From Bacteroidaceae bacterium (lineage in GTDB: Bacteria > Bacteroidota > Bacteroidia > Bacteroidales > Bacteroidaceae), in assembly GCA_024699495.1 (NCBI GenBank), contig JAILPK010000045.1:1-64000 (forward strand): a stretch of DNA of 64,000 bases, given 5' to 3'. Position 1 is the stretch's first letter; every line of letters starts with the position of its first letter. The notes under the pieces were generated by a model that saw only the letters and a program-made list of their open reading frames with translations, was not told the origin of the DNA and ran no database searches. Below are positions 44,852-55,700 of the stretch, one piece after another. Both the position numbers and the translations under genes were made by a program.

Positions 44852-45937
44852 TTACTTATAGAAGTTGTCTTTGAAGGCGGTGAATTCATCGCGTCCGCAG
44901 ATGCAGCGCTTCCACCAGGCGCGGATGAAGCCTGTGCCATAGCCGATGAGCTGGCAGAAGGCGGCGGGGATGGAGAGGAATGCTACATGGATGTTGCGAT
45001 ATTCCAGTAGAGCGCCGACGAAGAGCAGCAGCGAGTAGAGCAGCAGCGGGGCGAGGGCCAGAGCCATAAGTGCGGTTCCGAGGTAGGCAACTACGAGTCC
45101 CATATTGCATCCGATGGCATTGCAATATCCTGCAGCGAGTCCGACGCCGAGAAATACCAGTCCTGTAAGGAAGAGCAGCGAGAGCAGCACCACTCCCACC
45201 GTGAAGAGGGCTGGGAGGGTATGAACAAGCTTGAGCGAGTCGGGGTATTTCTTATAGAGGTTGATGCGTGCTATGCCGCTGTTGTGGACCTGCTTGAAGA
45301 ATTGCCTGAGGGTGGCCCGCCGTTTGTGCCAAACCCAGGCCTCGGGGAAGAGGCGGCATGAGCTACCGCTGCGGAATATCCGTATGCTAAGGTCAATATC
45401 CTCGCCGAAGCGCATCTTGGAGAAGCCGCCGAGGGCGTGCCACAGTTCTGCTTTCATGCCCATGTTGAATGAGCGCGGGTAGAACTTGTCCATTTTGCGC
45501 TTGCCTCCGCGTATTCCACCTGTGGTGAAGAAAGAGGTCATGGAATAGCTGATGGCTTTCTGCAGAGGTGTGAAGTCGGGGTGGGCGCTGTCGGGGCCGC
45601 CGAAGGCATCACAGGGATTGGCCTGCAGTTCGGTGTCGATGGCCTGCAGGTAGCCTTCGGGCAGAACTACGTCGGAGTCGAGCACTATATAATAATGTCC
45701 ACGCGCGTGGGTAGCGCCGTAGTTGCGTGCCTGGCCCGGTCCGCCGTTTTCTTTGGACAAATACTGTATCTGTAGGCGAGTGGCATAGCGTTCTGCTACG
45801 TGGCGGCAAGTTATCGAGGAGCCGTCCTCAACCACAATAACCTCAAAATCGGAGAAAGCCTGCTTGCACAGGCTTTCTAACAGTTCGCCAACCTCGTCAG
45901 GCCGGTTATAGACGGGGATAATGACGGAGTATTTCAT
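44852..45937 (-). CDS. Family 2 glycosyltransferase, membrane-bound
   Basis: A 361-residue GT-A glycosyltransferase. 'SVIIPVYNRPDEVGELLESL' is at the N-terminus, the metal-binding DSD is in 'YIVLDSDVVLP' (about 88-98), and 'FGEDIDLSIRIF' carries the ED acceptor-site motif. About three membrane helices follow (roughly 245-330). It starts two bases after the efp stop. It probably builds a surface or envelope glycan; donor and acceptor are unknown. Confidence 0.85.
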   Translation of the reverse strand: MKYSVIIPVYNRPDEVGELLESLCKQAFSDFEVIVVEDGSSITCRHVAERYATRLQIQYLSKENGGPGQARNYGATHARGHYYIVLDSDVVLPEGYLQAIDTELQANPCDAFGGPDSAHPDFTPLQKAISYSMTSFFTTGGIRGGKRKMDKFYPRSFNMGMKAELWHALGGFSKMRFGEDIDLSIRIFRSGSSCRLFPEAWVWHKRRATLRQFFKQVHNSGIARINLYKKYPDSLKLVHTLPALFTVGVVLLSLLFLTGLVFLGVGLAAGYCNAIGCNMGLVVAYLGTALMALALAPLLLYSLLLFVGALLEYRNIHVAFLSIPAAFCQLIGYGTGFIRAWWKRCICGRDEFTAFKDNFYK

Positions 45938-45939
45938 CG

Positions 45940-46506
45940 TTATGCTTTGACGCGTCCCAGATAACTTCCGTCGCGTGTGTCAATTTCTACGATCTCGCCC
46001 TCATTGATAAAGAGAGGAACGCGAATCTCGGCTCCTGTCTCTACGCGGGCAGGCTTGAGGGTGTTGGTGGCAGTGTCGCCCTTGAGGCCGGGCTCTGTCC
46101 ATGTGATGGCGAGCTTGACCTTCACTGGCACGTCAGCATAGAGGACCGTCTCTGTGGAGGCATCTACGACAACCTCTACATTCTCGCCCTCTTTCATAAA
46201 GGCAACGCCATTGATCTGGTCCTTGGCGATGGGAATCTGCTCGAAAGTCTCGTTGTTCATGAAGATATAGTCCTCACCCTCCATGTAGAGATACTGATAG
46301 CTGCGGCGCTCTACGCGAACGTCTTCGAGAGCCTCACCGATGTTAAAGCGGCGCTCCAGAACGTTACCAGAGACTACGTCCTTGAGTGTTGTGCGCATGA
46401 TGGTGTTACCCTTGCCGGGCTTCACATGCAGGAAGTCGATGCAGAAATAGAGCTTGCCGTCCATGCGAATGCAGGTGCCCTTTTTGATGTCTTGTGATTT
46501 AATCAT
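45940..46506 (-). CDS. efp: Elongation factor P
   Basis: Rescues ribosomes stalled on polyproline. The 188-residue, three-domain protein has the tip loop 'HVKPGKGNTIMRTT', whose lysine is Lys32, and the C-terminal 'GDTATNTLKPARVETGAEIRVPLF' region. A -7-like TACCTTTG lies at 46627-46634 on the minus strand, giving a leader of roughly 115 bases. It is divergent from rpmH. Confidence 0.96.
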   Translation of the reverse strand: MIKSQDIKKGTCIRMDGKLYFCIDFLHVKPGKGNTIMRTTLKDVVSGNVLERRFNIGEALEDVRVERRSYQYLYMEGEDYIFMNNETFEQIPIAKDQINGVAFMKEGENVEVVVDASTETVLYADVPVKVKLAITWTEPGLKGDTATNTLKPARVETGAEIRVPLFINEGEIVEIDTRDGSYLGRVKA

Positions 46507-46685
46507 ACTTATATTATAAAGGTGTTTAAAGTTTAATGACTGATGCTTAAGGTTTAATGATCATTAAATCTCTTAATAGTGAATTTGTGGGGGTGTGTAA
46601 ATGTATATTCAGTTGGAATTCGGGCGCAAAGGTAATGATAATTTGTGAATTAAGGACGCTGATTAATGATTTTTTTTGCCATTTG

Positions 46686-46717
46686 TTTGGAAGTTAGGTC
46701 AAATCGCAGTACCTTTG
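46686..46717 (+). promoter_or_regulatory. Promoter of rpmH
   Basis: TTTG at 46686-46689, a 20-base spacer and TACCTTTG at 46710-46717, an exact Bacteroidetes match 48 bases upstream of the rpmH ATG. Confidence 0.8.
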
Positions 46718-46765
46718 CACCCGCTTTTTACAAATCGTGCGTAATCAACAAAACGAAATATAGCA

Positions 46766-46924
46766 ATGAAAAGAACATTTCAGCCCCACAATCGCCGTCG
46801 CAACAACAAGCACGGTTTCCGTCAGAGAATGCTCACTGCAAATGGTCGCCGAGTGCTGGCCGCACGCCGTGCCAAAGGTCGTAAGAAACTCACTGTTTCT
46901 GATGAACGGCATGGTAAGAAATAA
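46766..46924 (+). CDS. rpmH: 50S ribosomal protein L34
   Basis: A 52-residue highly basic protein starting [19 protein letters not shown], with '[20 protein letters not shown]' following: the complete L34 signature. It has a short C-terminal extension typical of Bacteroidetes. Its stop is three bases from the GTG of the next gene. It is not beside dnaA/rnpA here. Confidence 0.97.
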   Translation: MKRTFQPHNRRRNNKHGFRQRMLTANGRRVLAARRAKGRKKLTVSDERHGKK

Positions 46925-46927
46925 GTA

Positions 46928-47533
46928 GTGACACAGAAACAATTCTTTGATAAGGTATTCAGCACTATGGTCGTTGGCAACCTAATTGCTATGGCCGTCG
47001 TGCTGATTTTGGTTATTGTAGGTGCGTGGATAGGACTTGACCGCTATACCCAGCACGGGCAGAGCATAGAAGTGCCCGATGTCTCGGGGATGATGGAGAG
47101 TGATGCCCGCTATGCTCTGGGGCGAAGCGACCTGAAGGTCGAGATAGCCGACTCTGCTTATACCCAGGACCGCGCCGCCGGGTCAATCATAGACCAGACA
47201 CCCGCTGCAGGGACGAAGGTCAAAGCCGGACGCATAATCTATCTGACCATTAACTCAGGTACGTCACCTACCAGAGTGCTGCCGGACATAGCAGATAACT
47301 GCAGTCTGCGTGAGGCGCAGGCGAAGTTGCGTGCGATGGGCTTCAAGTTAGGTCCTGTGGAGTATGTTAGCGGAGACATGGACTGGGTCTATGGAGTGAA
47401 GTGCCGAGGGCAGAATATTCACGCGGGTGAGCGAGTGCCGCTCGACGTGCCGCTGGTGTTGCAGGTAGGCAAGGATTCGGCTGAGGCTGAGATGGAAGAT
47501 ACAACAGAGGTTGAGGAGAACTTCGACTTCTGA
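46928..47533 (+). CDS. PASTA domain membrane protein
   Basis: A 201-residue protein with one membrane helix (about 15-36) and two PASTA domains (about 47-108 and 115-182; 'VPDVSGMMESDARYAL', 'SLREAQAKLRAMGFKLG'). The C-terminus is very acidic. PASTA domains bind peptidoglycan or beta-lactams in kinases and PBPs, but no kinase domain is present. The GTG start at 46928 follows the rpmH stop closely, suggesting cotranscription; rluD begins eight bases after. Confidence 0.88.
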   Translation: MTQKQFFDKVFSTMVVGNLIAMAVVLILVIVGAWIGLDRYTQHGQSIEVPDVSGMMESDARYALGRSDLKVEIADSAYTQDRAAGSIIDQTPAAGTKVKAGRIIYLTINSGTSPTRVLPDIADNCSLREAQAKLRAMGFKLGPVEYVSGDMDWVYGVKCRGQNIHAGERVPLDVPLVLQVGKDSAEAEMEDTTEVEENFDF

Positions 47534-47541
47534 CAAAAACA

Positions 47542-48654
47542 ATGATGGAAGAAGGGTTTGACATAAAGCTTGGTGCAGCACCGGCTGACGGCGCTGATAC
47601 GGGACTTTATGCAGACATTGACGACGACTTCGGCGATGAGCTGGAGCCGTCGTCTGCTCTTTATGAACACAGACGCGTGGTGGCAGACAAGGGGCAGGAA
47701 CCCCTGCGGGTGGACAAATTCCTGCTTGATCACCTCCGCGACACCAGCCGAAACCGCATACAGAGGGCGGCCGAGGCCGGTTGCATTTACGTGAATGACC
47801 GGCCAGTGAAGAGCAACTACAAGGTGAAGCCGCTTGATGTGGTGACGCTGATGCTGGACCACCCGCGAATGGAGGTCGAGATCGAGGCCGAAGACATTCC
47901 GCTTGACGTGGTTTATGAAGACGAGGACCTGATGGTGGTGAATAAACCTGCGGGACTGGTCGTCCATCCGGGATGCGGCAACTACCACGGGACTCTTGTA
48001 AACGCCATAGCATGGCATCTGAGGGACATGCCCTCATATAACCCGAACGACCCGGGTGTGGGACTCGTTCACCGCATAGACAAGGACACGAGCGGGCTGC
48101 TGCTCATCGCCAAGACGGCAGAAGCAAAGACAGATCTCTGCCATCAGTTTTTTGTCAAGAGCACAAGACGCAGGTATAACGCCTTGGTATGGGGCCCTTT
48201 TGAAACTGACGAGGGACGTATTGAAGGGAATATAGGCCGCGACCCGCGTGACAGGCAGCGGATGACTGTGTTTCCTCCCGACGGAGAGGTGGGAAAACCG
48301 GCGGTGACGCATTGGGCGGTATTGGAGCGTCTGGGGTATGTCACTTGGGTGGAATGCAGGTTGGAGACTGGGCGCACCCATCAGATCCGCGCTCATATGA
48401 AACATATTGGTCACCCTCTGTTCTCAGATGAGAAATATGGAGGTACGGAGATACTCAGGGGGCAACCCACTGGCAGTTACCGGCAGTTCGTACGCAACTG
48501 CTTTGAAATATGTCCGAGGCAGGCGTTGCACGCACGAACTCTCGGATTCAAGCATCCGCGAACGGGCGAGGAGATGGATTTTACCAGCGAACTGCCTGCC
48601 GACCTGATAGCTCTGCTCAAAAGGTGGAGAAACTTAAACCTCACAGCCTCGTAG
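47542..48654 (+). CDS. rluD: RluA/RluD family 23S rRNA pseudouridine synthase
   Basis: A 370-residue enzyme. An acidic N-terminal extension (1-50) precedes an S4 RNA-binding domain (about 55-110, 'LRVDKFLLDHL'). The catalytic domain carries aspartate motif HRIDKDTSGLLLIAKT (about 178-193), and 'GRTHQIRAHMKHIGHPL' follows. It is part of the conserved rpmH-PASTA-rluD-ddl order. Precise target uridines are inferred from the family. Confidence 0.92.
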   Translation: MMEEGFDIKLGAAPADGADTGLYADIDDDFGDELEPSSALYEHRRVVADKGQEPLRVDKFLLDHLRDTSRNRIQRAAEAGCIYVNDRPVKSNYKVKPLDVVTLMLDHPRMEVEIEAEDIPLDVVYEDEDLMVVNKPAGLVVHPGCGNYHGTLVNAIAWHLRDMPSYNPNDPGVGLVHRIDKDTSGLLLIAKTAEAKTDLCHQFFVKSTRRRYNALVWGPFETDEGRIEGNIGRDPRDRQRMTVFPPDGEVGKPAVTHWAVLERLGYVTWVECRLETGRTHQIRAHMKHIGHPLFSDEKYGGTEILRGQPTGSYRQFVRNCFEICPRQALHARTLGFKHPRTGEEMDFTSELPADLIALLKRWRNLNLTAS

Positions 48655-48840
48655 CTGTGGAAAAGCACCGCTTGGAGGCCGCAATGGGATATTAAGGGGC
48701 GGATGGCTGTCGGACCAATGTGTTCAGGACGGCAATCAGCCCAATGTATTTCGGATGCCAGTAAGCCCAAGGAATTCCGGACGACAGTCGGCCTTATGGC
48801 AATAGAAACAGAAGTTACAGATTAAAATACTATATAAAAA

Positions 48841-49923
48841 ATGGAAGAACAGCCAGGAAATAAAACCAAGCACTCAGATATTATCCCCACGGACGGGGCT
48901 ATGGCCGTAAAACCCACAGTGGCGATAGTTTGCGGCGGCGACAGTTCGGAGCACGACGTGAGCTTGCGCAGTGCGCAGGGAATATACAGTTTTTTGGATA
49001 AGGAACGCTTTGACGTGTATATTGTGGAAATCACAGGCACGACGTGGGAGGCGCATCTTGACGACGGTTTGAAGGCAAGCGTGAGCCGTGAGGACTTCTC
49101 TTTTGAACACTCTGGACGTCGTGTTCACCCCGATTTCGCCTATATAACCATTCATGGCACTCCTGGCGAGAATGGCATATTGCAGGGCTATTTTGACCTG
49201 ATAAAAATGCCATATAGCACCAGTAGCGTTCTTGTGGAGGCGATGACATTCAACAAATTCACCCTGAATCAGTATTTGAAAGGATTCGGCGTGAGCGTCT
49301 CCGAGAGTCTGGTGGTGAGGCAAGGCTATGAGGACCTTGTTACTGACGACGAGATAATCAACCACATCGGTTTGCCCTGTTTTGTGAAGCCTAATGCCGG
49401 GGGGTCCAGCTTCGGCGTGACCAAGGTGAAGACTATCGAAGAGCTGCGCCCCGCAATACGTAAGGCGATGAATGAGAGCCCTGAAGTTATGGTCGAGGCC
49501 TTTATGCCCGGAACGGAGATCACCTGCGGATGCTACAAGACATCGGTGAAGAGTGTGGTCTTCCCTATAACCGAAGTAGTGACCCACAACGAATTCTTCG
49601 ATTATGATGCCAAATACAAGGGTGAGGTGGAAGAAATAACTCCTGCCCGCATAAGCGAATCGCTGGCAGAGCGCGTCAGTTTGATAACAAGCAAAATATA
49701 CGACATCCTCGGCTGTTTTGGCATAATTCGCATAGATTATATAATTACCAAAGTGCAAGGCGAGGACGGTAAGGAGCACGACCGCATAAATATGTTGGAG
49801 ATAAATACCACCCCAGGCATGACTGTTACCAGCTTCATCCCGCAACAAGTGCGCGCCGCCGGTTTGGATATCAAGGACGTCCTGACAGATATTATCGAAG
49901 ACAAGTTAGGGAAGAGAGCTTGA
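48841..49923 (+). CDS. ddl: D-alanine--D-alanine ligase
   Basis: Makes the D-Ala-D-Ala dipeptide used by MurF. The 360-residue ATP-grasp enzyme has 'CGGDSSEHDVSLRSAQG' near the N-terminus, 'HGTPGENGILQGYFDL', 'KPNAGGSSFGVTKV' and 'MLEINTTPGMT'. An ATG at 48901 is an alternative start that would remove a 20-residue extension and match many relatives. It is preceded by a 186-base gap with no gene. Confidence 0.95.
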   Translation: MEEQPGNKTKHSDIIPTDGAMAVKPTVAIVCGGDSSEHDVSLRSAQGIYSFLDKERFDVYIVEITGTTWEAHLDDGLKASVSREDFSFEHSGRRVHPDFAYITIHGTPGENGILQGYFDLIKMPYSTSSVLVEAMTFNKFTLNQYLKGFGVSVSESLVVRQGYEDLVTDDEIINHIGLPCFVKPNAGGSSFGVTKVKTIEELRPAIRKAMNESPEVMVEAFMPGTEITCGCYKTSVKSVVFPITEVVTHNEFFDYDAKYKGEVEEITPARISESLAERVSLITSKIYDILGCFGIIRIDYIITKVQGEDGKEHDRINMLEINTTPGMTVTSFIPQQVRAAGLDIKDVLTDIIEDKLGKRA

Positions 49924-50049
49924 GGCGTTTTCGGTTTACTGTTTACCGCATACCGTTTACGGTTTACAGACGGCATAGAGATATGCAATCAGGCATACCC
50001 ACGTTCTGTAGAGACTAAAGGATATATATTTACCTAAAAAACTACAATT

Positions 50050-51231
50050 ATGTTGAGTACACAGATCCCAGAAGAGTTTAAGGATATCAGACCTTACGCG
50101 CCTGACGAGTTTCCTCAGGTATTCAATGAATTGATGGCAGACCGGCAGTTTGTGCAAATTGTGCAGAAGGTGGCGCCCGAAATGGCTGCAAAATTACCCG
50201 CCTTCCTTGCCAACATGGCTCAGCCGGGCGGACGCACCATGTCAGCTGTGGATGTTCAGAAGCTATTCTTCTATCCTCTGCTGAAGAAAATAGCGGAGAA
50301 ATGCAGCCTGGGACTCTCTCTCGTCCTTCCGGAGGGATTCGACCGCGCGCGCAACTACACCTTCGTGACAAATCACCGCGATATAGTGCTCGACTCCGCT
50401 TTTCTGTCGTGTCTGCTGGTAGATAACGGGTTTGACAACACGGTGGAGATAGCCATTGGCGACAACCTGCTAATATATCCGTGGATAAAGAAACTGGTGA
50501 GAATAAACAAGAGTTTCATAGTACAGCGCTCGCTGCCGCCGCGTCAGGCTTTTGCTGCCAGCGTGGTGATGAGCCGCTACATGCATTTCGCCATAAACCA
50601 GAAGCACGAGAATATATGGATTGCACAGCGCGAGGGACGCGCCAAGGACAGCAATGACTGCACCCAGGAAGCCATTCTGAAGATGATGACCCTGGGCGGA
50701 GAGGGCGGTATGATAGAGAGACTGAAAGATATGCATATAGTGCCAATGGCTTTGAGCTATGAACTGGACCCTTGTGATTATCTGAAAGCGAAGGAATTCC
50801 AGCAGAAGCGTGATATCGAGGGTTTCAAGAAGAGCCGCGAAGACGACCTGACGAATATGCAGACGGGGATATTCGGGGCCAAGGGACATATCTGTTTTGA
50901 GGCTGCCCCATGTATAGACGAATGGCTCGACACCCTGCCCGGTGAAATGCCGCGGGGCGAACTCTTCTCCGCTGTGGCAAAGCATATAGACAGGGAGATC
51001 CACCGTTCTTATACCCTCTATCCCTTCAATTATATTGCGGCGGACAGAATCGAAGGGACAAACACTCGCGCAGGAAAATACAATTCTGCCGACACGGAAG
51101 CTTTTGACAAATATCTGGCACAGCGCCTCTCGCTCATAGACCTGCCGGCTCCGGACACGCAATTCCTAACCGAGCGCATACTGACAATGTATGCCAACCC
51201 AGTGTTCAACAACGAGAAAGTTAAAAAGTGA
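50050..51231 (+). CDS. 1-acylglycerol-3-phosphate O-acyltransferase family protein
   Basis: A 393-residue PlsC-like acyltransferase. The HX4D catalytic motif is HRDIVLD (about 112-118), and 'AQREGRAKDSND' (about 196-207) is the acyl-acceptor-binding motif region. It lacks a clear membrane helix. It is larger than classical PlsC, so the acceptor could be another lipid. Its last codon overlaps the GTG of the next gene. Confidence 0.8.
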   Translation: MLSTQIPEEFKDIRPYAPDEFPQVFNELMADRQFVQIVQKVAPEMAAKLPAFLANMAQPGGRTMSAVDVQKLFFYPLLKKIAEKCSLGLSLVLPEGFDRARNYTFVTNHRDIVLDSAFLSCLLVDNGFDNTVEIAIGDNLLIYPWIKKLVRINKSFIVQRSLPPRQAFAASVVMSRYMHFAINQKHENIWIAQREGRAKDSNDCTQEAILKMMTLGGEGGMIERLKDMHIVPMALSYELDPCDYLKAKEFQQKRDIEGFKKSREDDLTNMQTGIFGAKGHICFEAAPCIDEWLDTLPGEMPRGELFSAVAKHIDREIHRSYTLYPFNYIAADRIEGTNTRAGKYNSADTEAFDKYLAQRLSLIDLPAPDTQFLTERILTMYANPVFNNEKVKK

Positions 51232-51902
51232 AACGAAACAACGCTATGGGAATGATGAAGCCACAGCATCGGGCATGGGCGCTCTTCCCGCTGGCTCTGT
51301 TCCTTGTGTTTCTGCTTGGAGCCTGCGGTAAGGAGGATGAGGCCTACCCGTCGATAGTCACAGAAATGGCTTGCCTTTATACCGACCGCAACGGCCAGAT
51401 GACACAGATGGTCTTGGATGACGGGACGACCTATGATGTCAGTGGGCAGAAACTGACAGGCTATCATGAGTCTGCTCTGTATAGGGGGGTGTGCGGTTTT
51501 GTGCCCGATGGGGCGGGGAAGGCCAAAATATATACATTGTATCCCGTAGGCAATATACGCGAAGCTGGTGACAGCATATCTGAAAAGTATGATTATACTG
51601 ACGTGAAGAGTATTTGGCGCGGGGGGGCGTTTCTTAATTTCCACCTCTCGCCGATGACGCAGGGAGGCGAGCAGGAGTGGGCCTTCAAGAAGGATTCTGT
51701 CTCAACAAATACGTTGGGCGGAACGACTTATTTCATCTCTATCTGCCACGACCAGGGGGATGACCCACAGGCTTACCATGTGAATTATTATGCCAGCATG
51801 TTCGTGGATAGCATAGCACAAAACCGCACACCACAGGACAGCATCAACGTGGCTGTGCACACCTTCGACGGCCTGCGCCATTACTGCGTAAGCGGGGAAT
51901 AA
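51228..51902 (+). CDS. NigD-like lipoprotein
   Basis: A 224-residue predicted lipoprotein with lipobox LGAC (Cys about 33) after a hydrophobic stretch. An N-terminal OB-like part ('VTEMACLYTDRNGQMTQMVL') and C-terminal beta-rich part match the NigD-like family of Bacteroidetes. The GTG start overlaps the acyltransferase stop (GTGA); in-frame ATGs at residues 7 and 9 are alternatives. Function is unknown, though relatives occur near bacteriocin or immunity loci. Confidence 0.7.
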   Translation: MKRNNAMGMMKPQHRAWALFPLALFLVFLLGACGKEDEAYPSIVTEMACLYTDRNGQMTQMVLDDGTTYDVSGQKLTGYHESALYRGVCGFVPDGAGKAKIYTLYPVGNIREAGDSISEKYDYTDVKSIWRGGAFLNFHLSPMTQGGEQEWAFKKDSVSTNTLGGTTYFISICHDQGDDPQAYHVNYYASMFVDSIAQNRTPQDSINVAVHTFDGLRHYCVSGE

Positions 51903-52035
51903 ACCGGATTTGCGCTTGGGGAACAAGACACGGTCTTGGCCGGAGTGAGGCCGTTGGACACCTTAGCTTCCTCAGCCTTCTAAACGACAGGTCCCTACTT
52001 CGTGCTGGAGGCATCTGCCGACTTCTTCTTTACAA

Positions 52036-52644
52036 TTACTTCTTAGAGTATAGGACCGGGTTGGTGCTTGGGTCATTGTACATTTTCATCTGCTTATAAA
52101 CCTTCATCCATTTGCGCCCGGCGGAGATGTCGTCGAGCAGCTGGTCGATGGCGGTGCTGAGGTCTTTCTTCTGTTCCAGAAGCACAGCCAGTTTTTTGCT
52201 GCAGACATCGATGTGTTCGCGGCTCGCGTCTGTGCGCTCAACCTGCTCCTTCATATGGTAGATTTTCAAACAGAGAATACTCAGCCTGTCAACAGCCCAA
52301 GCCGGACTTTCGGTGTTTATGGTGGCGTCGGGTTGGGGAGTGACATCGTGGAACTTGGTATAGAAATAGCTGTCGATAGTTTCAACAAGGTCAGTCCGAT
52401 CCTGATTGCTTTTATCTATACGCCTCTTCAGCACGAGAGCTTCTGCGGGGTCTATGTTCGGATCGCGGATGATATCCTCGAAGTGCCATTGGACAGTGTC
52501 AATCCAGCATTTACGATACAGATCGGCTTCAATTGTGCCAGGGTTGTAAGGGTTGTTGAATGGTTGGTCAACATCGTCCAACTTGTGGTAATCATTGATT
52601 GCGCGCTCGAAAATGGGCCACGCTGACTGTGTGAATTTTGTCAT
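52036..52644 (-). CDS. DUF4254 domain protein
   Basis: A 202-residue, mostly helical soluble protein starting MTKFTQSAWPIFERAINDYH. The ATG at 52644 is chosen because the family begins here; the longer frame adds AT-rich upstream sequence. In Bacteroidetes, DUF4254 genes often sit near lipopolysaccharide core genes. No such neighbour is seen here. Function is unknown. Confidence 0.8.
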   Translation of the reverse strand: MTKFTQSAWPIFERAINDYHKLDDVDQPFNNPYNPGTIEADLYRKCWIDTVQWHFEDIIRDPNIDPAEALVLKRRIDKSNQDRTDLVETIDSYFYTKFHDVTPQPDATINTESPAWAVDRLSILCLKIYHMKEQVERTDASREHIDVCSKKLAVLLEQKKDLSTAIDQLLDDISAGRKWMKVYKQMKMYNDPSTNPVLYSKK

Positions 52645-52725
52645 AAAAGATATCTTTGATGCCGCGAAGTAAAGCAAATTTTTGTTAATAGCCAAATAAT
52701 GAAGATTGATTTATGAAAAAATGCT

Positions 52726-52733
52726 TAACTTTG
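52726..52733 (+). promoter_or_regulatory. Possible -7 element for the PL11 lyase gene
   Basis: TAACTTTG matches TAnnTTTG and is 37 bases upstream of the ATG. A TTG at 52706-52708 gives a short 17-base spacer, so the -33 match is weak. Confidence 0.4.
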
Positions 52734-52770
52734 GGCGCAAAATCTAATGAATTTAACAAAGAACTAAATT

Positions 52771-55700
52771 ATGAAGAGACATTTTATCATTCTATGTTGC
52801 CTGATGGCTTGCGTTATTTCCATGCGAGCTCAACGCTTTATGGATAACATGGATCGCGGACTTGTGGCCACGATAGCCATGTCCGGAAGCGGGAATTATG
52901 TATCATGGAGAATACTAGGCGAAGAATACTATGACGTAACATATAACCTATATGCCAACGGAAGCAAAATTGCTTCCAATCTGCGTGTGAGCAACTATGT
53001 CCACTCCACTGGCAACGCTTCGACCAAATACCAGGTAGCACCTGTGGTACGCGGCGTAGAAGGAGAAAAATGTGCAGAGGTGACCCGCTGGACTGGAATA
53101 TCCAATCTTGTAAACGGAGTGGGTGACAACCCGCACACGGGTTACCTGGACATCAACTGCCAGCCGGCCGTGAACCGCAACGGAGAGGATGTTACCTCGC
53201 AGTATGAGTTCAACGACTGCGTGGCAGCCGACGTGGACGGAGATGGACAGGTGGAGCTGGTATGCAAGCGCAACTTTACAGGCGGCGTCAATGATGCCAA
53301 CAATAAAAAGAACTTCCACCGCATTGAGATTCTCAAACTCAACGGCACCCGCTTGTGGTGGATAGACCTGGGGCCAAACATGATGGCAGGTCCAGACGAA
53401 CAGTGGGATGCCGTGGCCTACGACTGGGACATGGACGGAAAGGCAGAAGTGTTGCTCAGAGGTGCTGATAACATGTATGTCCACACGGCGACTGGCCACA
53501 ATATTGCGGTCGGAAATATGAATTACTATGCTCCGCGCACCCAATATACATGCGAGGGCAACGAATATCTGTTGTATATCAACGGTGAGACAGGAGAGCC
53601 CTATGGATGGGACTCCTCAAAGGACACATTCACGCCGATGGCCTATCCGCTCAAGAGATATGAGAGCGGAGAGTCGCAGTCGCTGGCCGTTTGGGGCAAG
53701 GACGGCGATGGAGGACACCGCAGCACGAAACACTATTTCGGAGCGCCGTATCTCGATGGCCGCAAACCGAGTATCTTCCTCGGGCGAGGATGCTATACCA
53801 GACATAAATTCACAGCTCTGGACGTAAATCCGGAGACTCATGCGCTGACACAGCGCTGGTATTGGAGCAATAACCAAGGGTGGGGCAGCCCATGGTTTGG
53901 TAATGGCTACCACAACTTCGGTATCCAGGATGTGGATATGGATGGACGCGATGAGATTGTGTTCGGCTCGATGATCATAGACGACAACGGCAAGGGCCTC
54001 TCTACCTCTGGCCTTGGACACGGAGACGCACAACACTGCTCTGATCTGGACCCTTATCGCTGGGGACTTGAGTTCTTTGCTTGCAATGAGGACGAACCGG
54101 CGATGAACTACCGCAACGCCACAACATCTGAGATCTATTATAGGATGCAGAGCACTGGCGATGACGGGCGTGCGCTGGCAGGCAATTTCACCAATAGATA
54201 TCCTGGCAGCATTGGCAAATCGTCGCAGACTGGAGTGCTGAGCCTTACTGCAGACCGTGTGATCGAGGGCCTGGAGGGATATGCGCTTAACTTTCGCATC
54301 TATTGGGATGGTGACCTCTGTTCAGAAATCCTTGACAGCCCGGGCACAGCCAAGGCCGCAAAGATAGAGAAAATGGGAGTGGGGCGAATCTTCAATTCTG
54401 AGGGTCACCTGAATAACGACTCCAAGAACAACGCCTGCCTTACGGGTGACATACTCGGTGACTGGCGTGAGGAACTGCTGGTTGCAAATGGTACTGGCAT
54501 GCGTCTTTATACTACGTCGCGCCCCACTACTTTCCGCATTCCGACATTGTGGCACGACCATGGCTATCGCAATGGCATGGTGTGGGAGACGATAGGCTAC
54601 AACCAACCCCCTCACCCAAGTTTCTTCCTCGGAGAGATGGAGGGCATCACCGAAGCACCGCCATCACTCACCACCACAGGACGCGAACTCATTGCCAATG
54701 GAGGAACTATAGGTGCTGACATGAATGGCAAGCAGGTGCTGGTATATGAGAACGAAGACAACAGCGTCGCTATAGCCGACGGCGCAGAACCCTGGGTGGC
54801 AGTATTCAATGTACCAGCCTGGATTCAGGGAATGAACGCATCCGAGGTAAGCAGCATTACTGCTCCAAAATATACATACTATAAATGCACAGCCACAGGC
54901 GGCGGTTTTGCCGGTTCTACTCGTCTTGTGAAGCAGGGCGAAGGCGAACTCATCCTCCCCGCAGTGGCAATGAAGCATACTGGAAACACCGATGTGTGGA
55001 ATGGAACACTCACCTTCGACGGAACACTGCTGAACTCTACTCTTTGGCTGAATCGCCACACCACCCTCAACTCAAAGGGCTCCTTCCGCAGAATAAAAGC
55101 ACAATATAACTCTACAATCCGCCCGGCAGGTGAAGGCACGATAGGAACAATTACTATAGACACACTGAATCTGGGATTCGGTAGCCGCGTGGTGTTCGAT
55201 CTGAGCACGAATGTCAACGCGGACCAGATTGCGACAAAGGTAATGACCATTGAAACCAAATCATGGCAATATGGTCCAAAGTATCTAGTGCCAGTGTTCG
55301 AATTCAACATAGGCACTCAGAATGCACCCGCAAACGGCCGCTACCTGCTCGGCACAGTGGAGAATTTAACCGGAAACATCTCAAACATTGCACTCGAAGG
55401 ACTGGGTACGAGCAAGAAAACCGTGCTTTCACTCGAGGACGGCAAACTGTATCTCATCGTAGGTGATGTGCGTCAGGCTGGTTCTATAATTTGGAACGGA
55501 AATCAGAGCAATCTTTGGGATTTTGGCAGCAGCGAAAACTTCACGCTGGCTTCAGACGCTACTGCAACAAGTGAGTATTTTGTTACGGGAGATGTCGTCA
55601 CCTTCAATGACAATGCTGCCAAGTTAAGCATTTCCCTGAAGGGAGACCTGGAACCAGACAGCGTCATTGTTGACGGAGAGAAGAACTTCTCTTTCACCGG

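Noticed and set aside
48874-49848. 324-codon minus-strand open frame
   Set aside because: It is fully antisense to ddl, which has all ATP-grasp motifs; histidine-rich shadow composition.
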